A stretch of DNA of 64,000 nucleotides. Source: Thermoflavimicrobium dichotomicum. Lineage in GTDB: Bacteria; Bacillota; Bacilli; Thermoactinomycetales; Thermoactinomycetaceae. Within the stretch, counting starts at the first letter, position 1. Each line of letters opens with the position of its first letter. This document shows, piece after piece, positions 62,994-64,000 of this stretch. The notes under the pieces were generated by a model that was not told the origin of the DNA, did no database searches, and saw only the letters and a program-made list of their open reading frames with translations. Position numbers and translations under genes: made by a program. The stretch is from contig NZ_FORR01000001.1 in assembly GCF_900114055.1 (NCBI RefSeq), positions 186,001 through 250,000 on the forward strand, written 5' to 3'.

Positions 62994-64000
62994 TTATTTC
63001 GTTTCTGCTGTTTTTTGGCTTGAAGCCACTTGTACCAGCTCTTTAAACATAGCAAAGAAACGATGTGCCAGTTTTTTACGGTCGCCTTCACGATCAATAT
63101 AATCTCGGCCATTTTTTGCAATTTGGTCCAATAAATCAGGTGTATAGGTACGCACCTCTTCGATGGCTTTGGCTAAACCTTCTGGATCTTCAGCTCCACT
63201 AAAAACTCCCAAACCATTTTTCTCTACAATTTCACGTACTTCCCCATCCACTGTGGTGATAATGGGTTTACCTACAAAAGCATAATCAAAGAGTTTATTC
63301 GGGCGCGCTCCACGGAATACTTCATTATCTGCCAATGAAATAATCCCACAATCCGCAGCGTAAGTATAATCAAAAATATCCGCTTTAGGGACAGGATCTA
63401 AAAAGTGAACATTCTCCAAACCTTCTTCTTGCTTAATCTGAATCAATCTTTCTTTTTCCGGGCCATCTCCGATTAAAACGACATGAACATCTCTTGGCAA
63501 ATATTTTCCTGCTTTCACGACATACTCCAAAGCATTGGCTGGCCCATGGGCTCCTGTATAAATCGCAACAAAATCATCAACAGGGACTCCCATTCTCCGT
63601 TTGAACTCCTCTTTACGGTCTGGATCAGGTTTCCATGAACCAAGAACAATTCCATTAGGAATGAGTTCAATTTTCCCCTGATCAATTCCCTTATTCTGAA
63701 TAAACTTCCGCTGATGTTCGGTCAATACCACGATTCGATCTGCGTTGCGATACAAAAATGATTCCATCCAGGTTAAAATACGAACAACCAAACCATTGTT
63801 TAATCCGCCCATTTTTATTAAAGAATCTGGCCATAAATCCCGAACTTCAAACACAAACGGGCATTTTTTGATTTTTGCCAGTAACCAGCCCACAAACCCA
63901 GTAAACAAATGGGGTGAAGAGGCCACTATCACATCTGGACGATTCGTAAACAATCCCCGGAAAAAGAAGACTGTGGCAAAACTGACCATATTGATGATGC
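62994..64000 (-). CDS. GT4-family glycosyltransferase, 5' end beyond the window
   Basis: The visible part of about 335 residues is a GT-B fold glycosyltransferase of family 4 (WbuB-like): VIVASSPHLFTGFVGWLLA, PFVFEVRDLWPDSL, then IELIPNGIVLGSW, YTGAHGPANALEYVV, and the C-terminal NDP-sugar region GARPNKLFDYAFVGKPIIT. The reading frame continues past 63989 to the right edge without a ribosome site, so the true start is outside and about 70-80 N-terminal residues are missing. It should add a sugar from an NDP donor to a surface polysaccharide or lipid; the donor is unknown. Confidence 0.88.
   Translation of the reverse strand, partial: IINMVSFATVFFFRGLFTNRPDVIVASSPHLFTGFVGWLLAKIKKCPFVFEVRDLWPDSLIKMGGLNNGLVVRILTWMESFLYRNADRIVVLTEHQRKFIQNKGIDQGKIELIPNGIVLGSWKPDPDRKEEFKRRMGVPVDDFVAIYTGAHGPANALEYVVKAGKYLPRDVHVVLIGDGPEKERLIQIKQEEGLENVHFLDPVPKADIFDYTYAADCGIISLADNEVFRGARPNKLFDYAFVGKPIITTVDGEVREIVEKNGLGVFSGAEDPEGLAKAIEEVRTYTPDLLDQIAKNGRDYIDREGDRKKLAHRFFAMFKELVQVASSQKTAETK

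Overview
This 64 kb window comes from a low-to-moderate GC, Gram-positive genome of the order Bacillales. The evidence is a backbone whose gene content and order follow the Bacillus subtilis secA-to-clpP region: secA, prfB with its programmed frameshift, cccB, ftsE-ftsX, ctpB, a minJ-like gene, uvrB-uvrA, yvlD, hprK, lgt, ppaX, a yvoF-like gene, the eight-gene his operon, a TPR gene, a thioredoxin, rapZ, yvcK, whiA, a crh-position HPr gene, and clpP. Other Bacillales marks are a tandem CtsR operator before clpP, a LexA/DinR-type box before uvrB, a yybP-ykoY riboswitch before terC, a class D sortase and strong GGAGG ribosome binding sites with many TTG/GTG starts. The family Thermoactinomycetaceae is a guess, not something the sequence proves. 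No rRNA, tRNA, CRISPR array, prophage or intact insertion sequence was seen.

Layout. 1-5.9 kb (minus): a tightly coupled accessory operon of a KAS III-like condensing enzyme, an ATP-grasp enzyme, an OleD-like reductase, a metallo-beta-lactamase-fold hydrolase, an adenylate-forming enzyme and an alpha/beta hydrolase cut by the window edge. The set resembles the OleABCD logic (condense, reduce, adenylate, hydrolase) with two extra enzymes. 6-9.2 kb: clpP, a small monooxygenase-like gene, a palindromic repeat, a lipoprotein, an HTH regulator and a membrane protein. 9.3-15 kb (minus): HPr/crh, whiA, yvcK, rapZ, then thioredoxin and TPR genes, then a decayed PRPP-synthetase-like fragment. 15.4-21.9 kb (minus): hisZGDBHAF(IE). 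21.9-27.7 kb: an XTP/dITP pyrophosphatase, a class C beta-lactamase-fold membrane protein, a quinone-type pyrD (plus) and aroA. 27.9-31.4 kb (minus): acyltransferase, ppaX, lgt, and separately hprK. 31.6-33.2 kb (plus): an LPNTA surface protein with its class D sortase. 33.3-42.1 kb: yvlD, a permease pair, uvrBA and a MinJ-like protein. 42.3-49.2 kb (minus): ctpB, three M23 coiled-coil peptidase paralogues and ftsXE. 49.8-55.5 kb (minus): a CorC/HlyC-like protein, a five-gene DUF350/GspS-like cluster and riboswitch-controlled terC. 55.9-64 kb: cytochrome c, a membrane-anchored hydrophilic protein, enoyl-CoA hydratase, prfB, a second copy of the palindromic repeat, secA, a glucosaminidase-like protein and the 3' part of a GT4 glycosyltransferase.

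How the genes fit together. The HPr/Crh-position protein, HprK kinase/phosphorylase and PpaX pyrophosphatase form a carbon-catabolite signalling set. RapZ, YvcK and WhiA link cell-wall metabolism and division. FtsEX with three neighbouring coiled-coil M23 hydrolases looks like a wall-remodelling module. The most novel-looking parts are the Ole-like operon at the left edge, the DUF350/GspS-like cluster with an acidic Gly-Gly-ended membrane protein, and a two-copy palindromic intergenic repeat.
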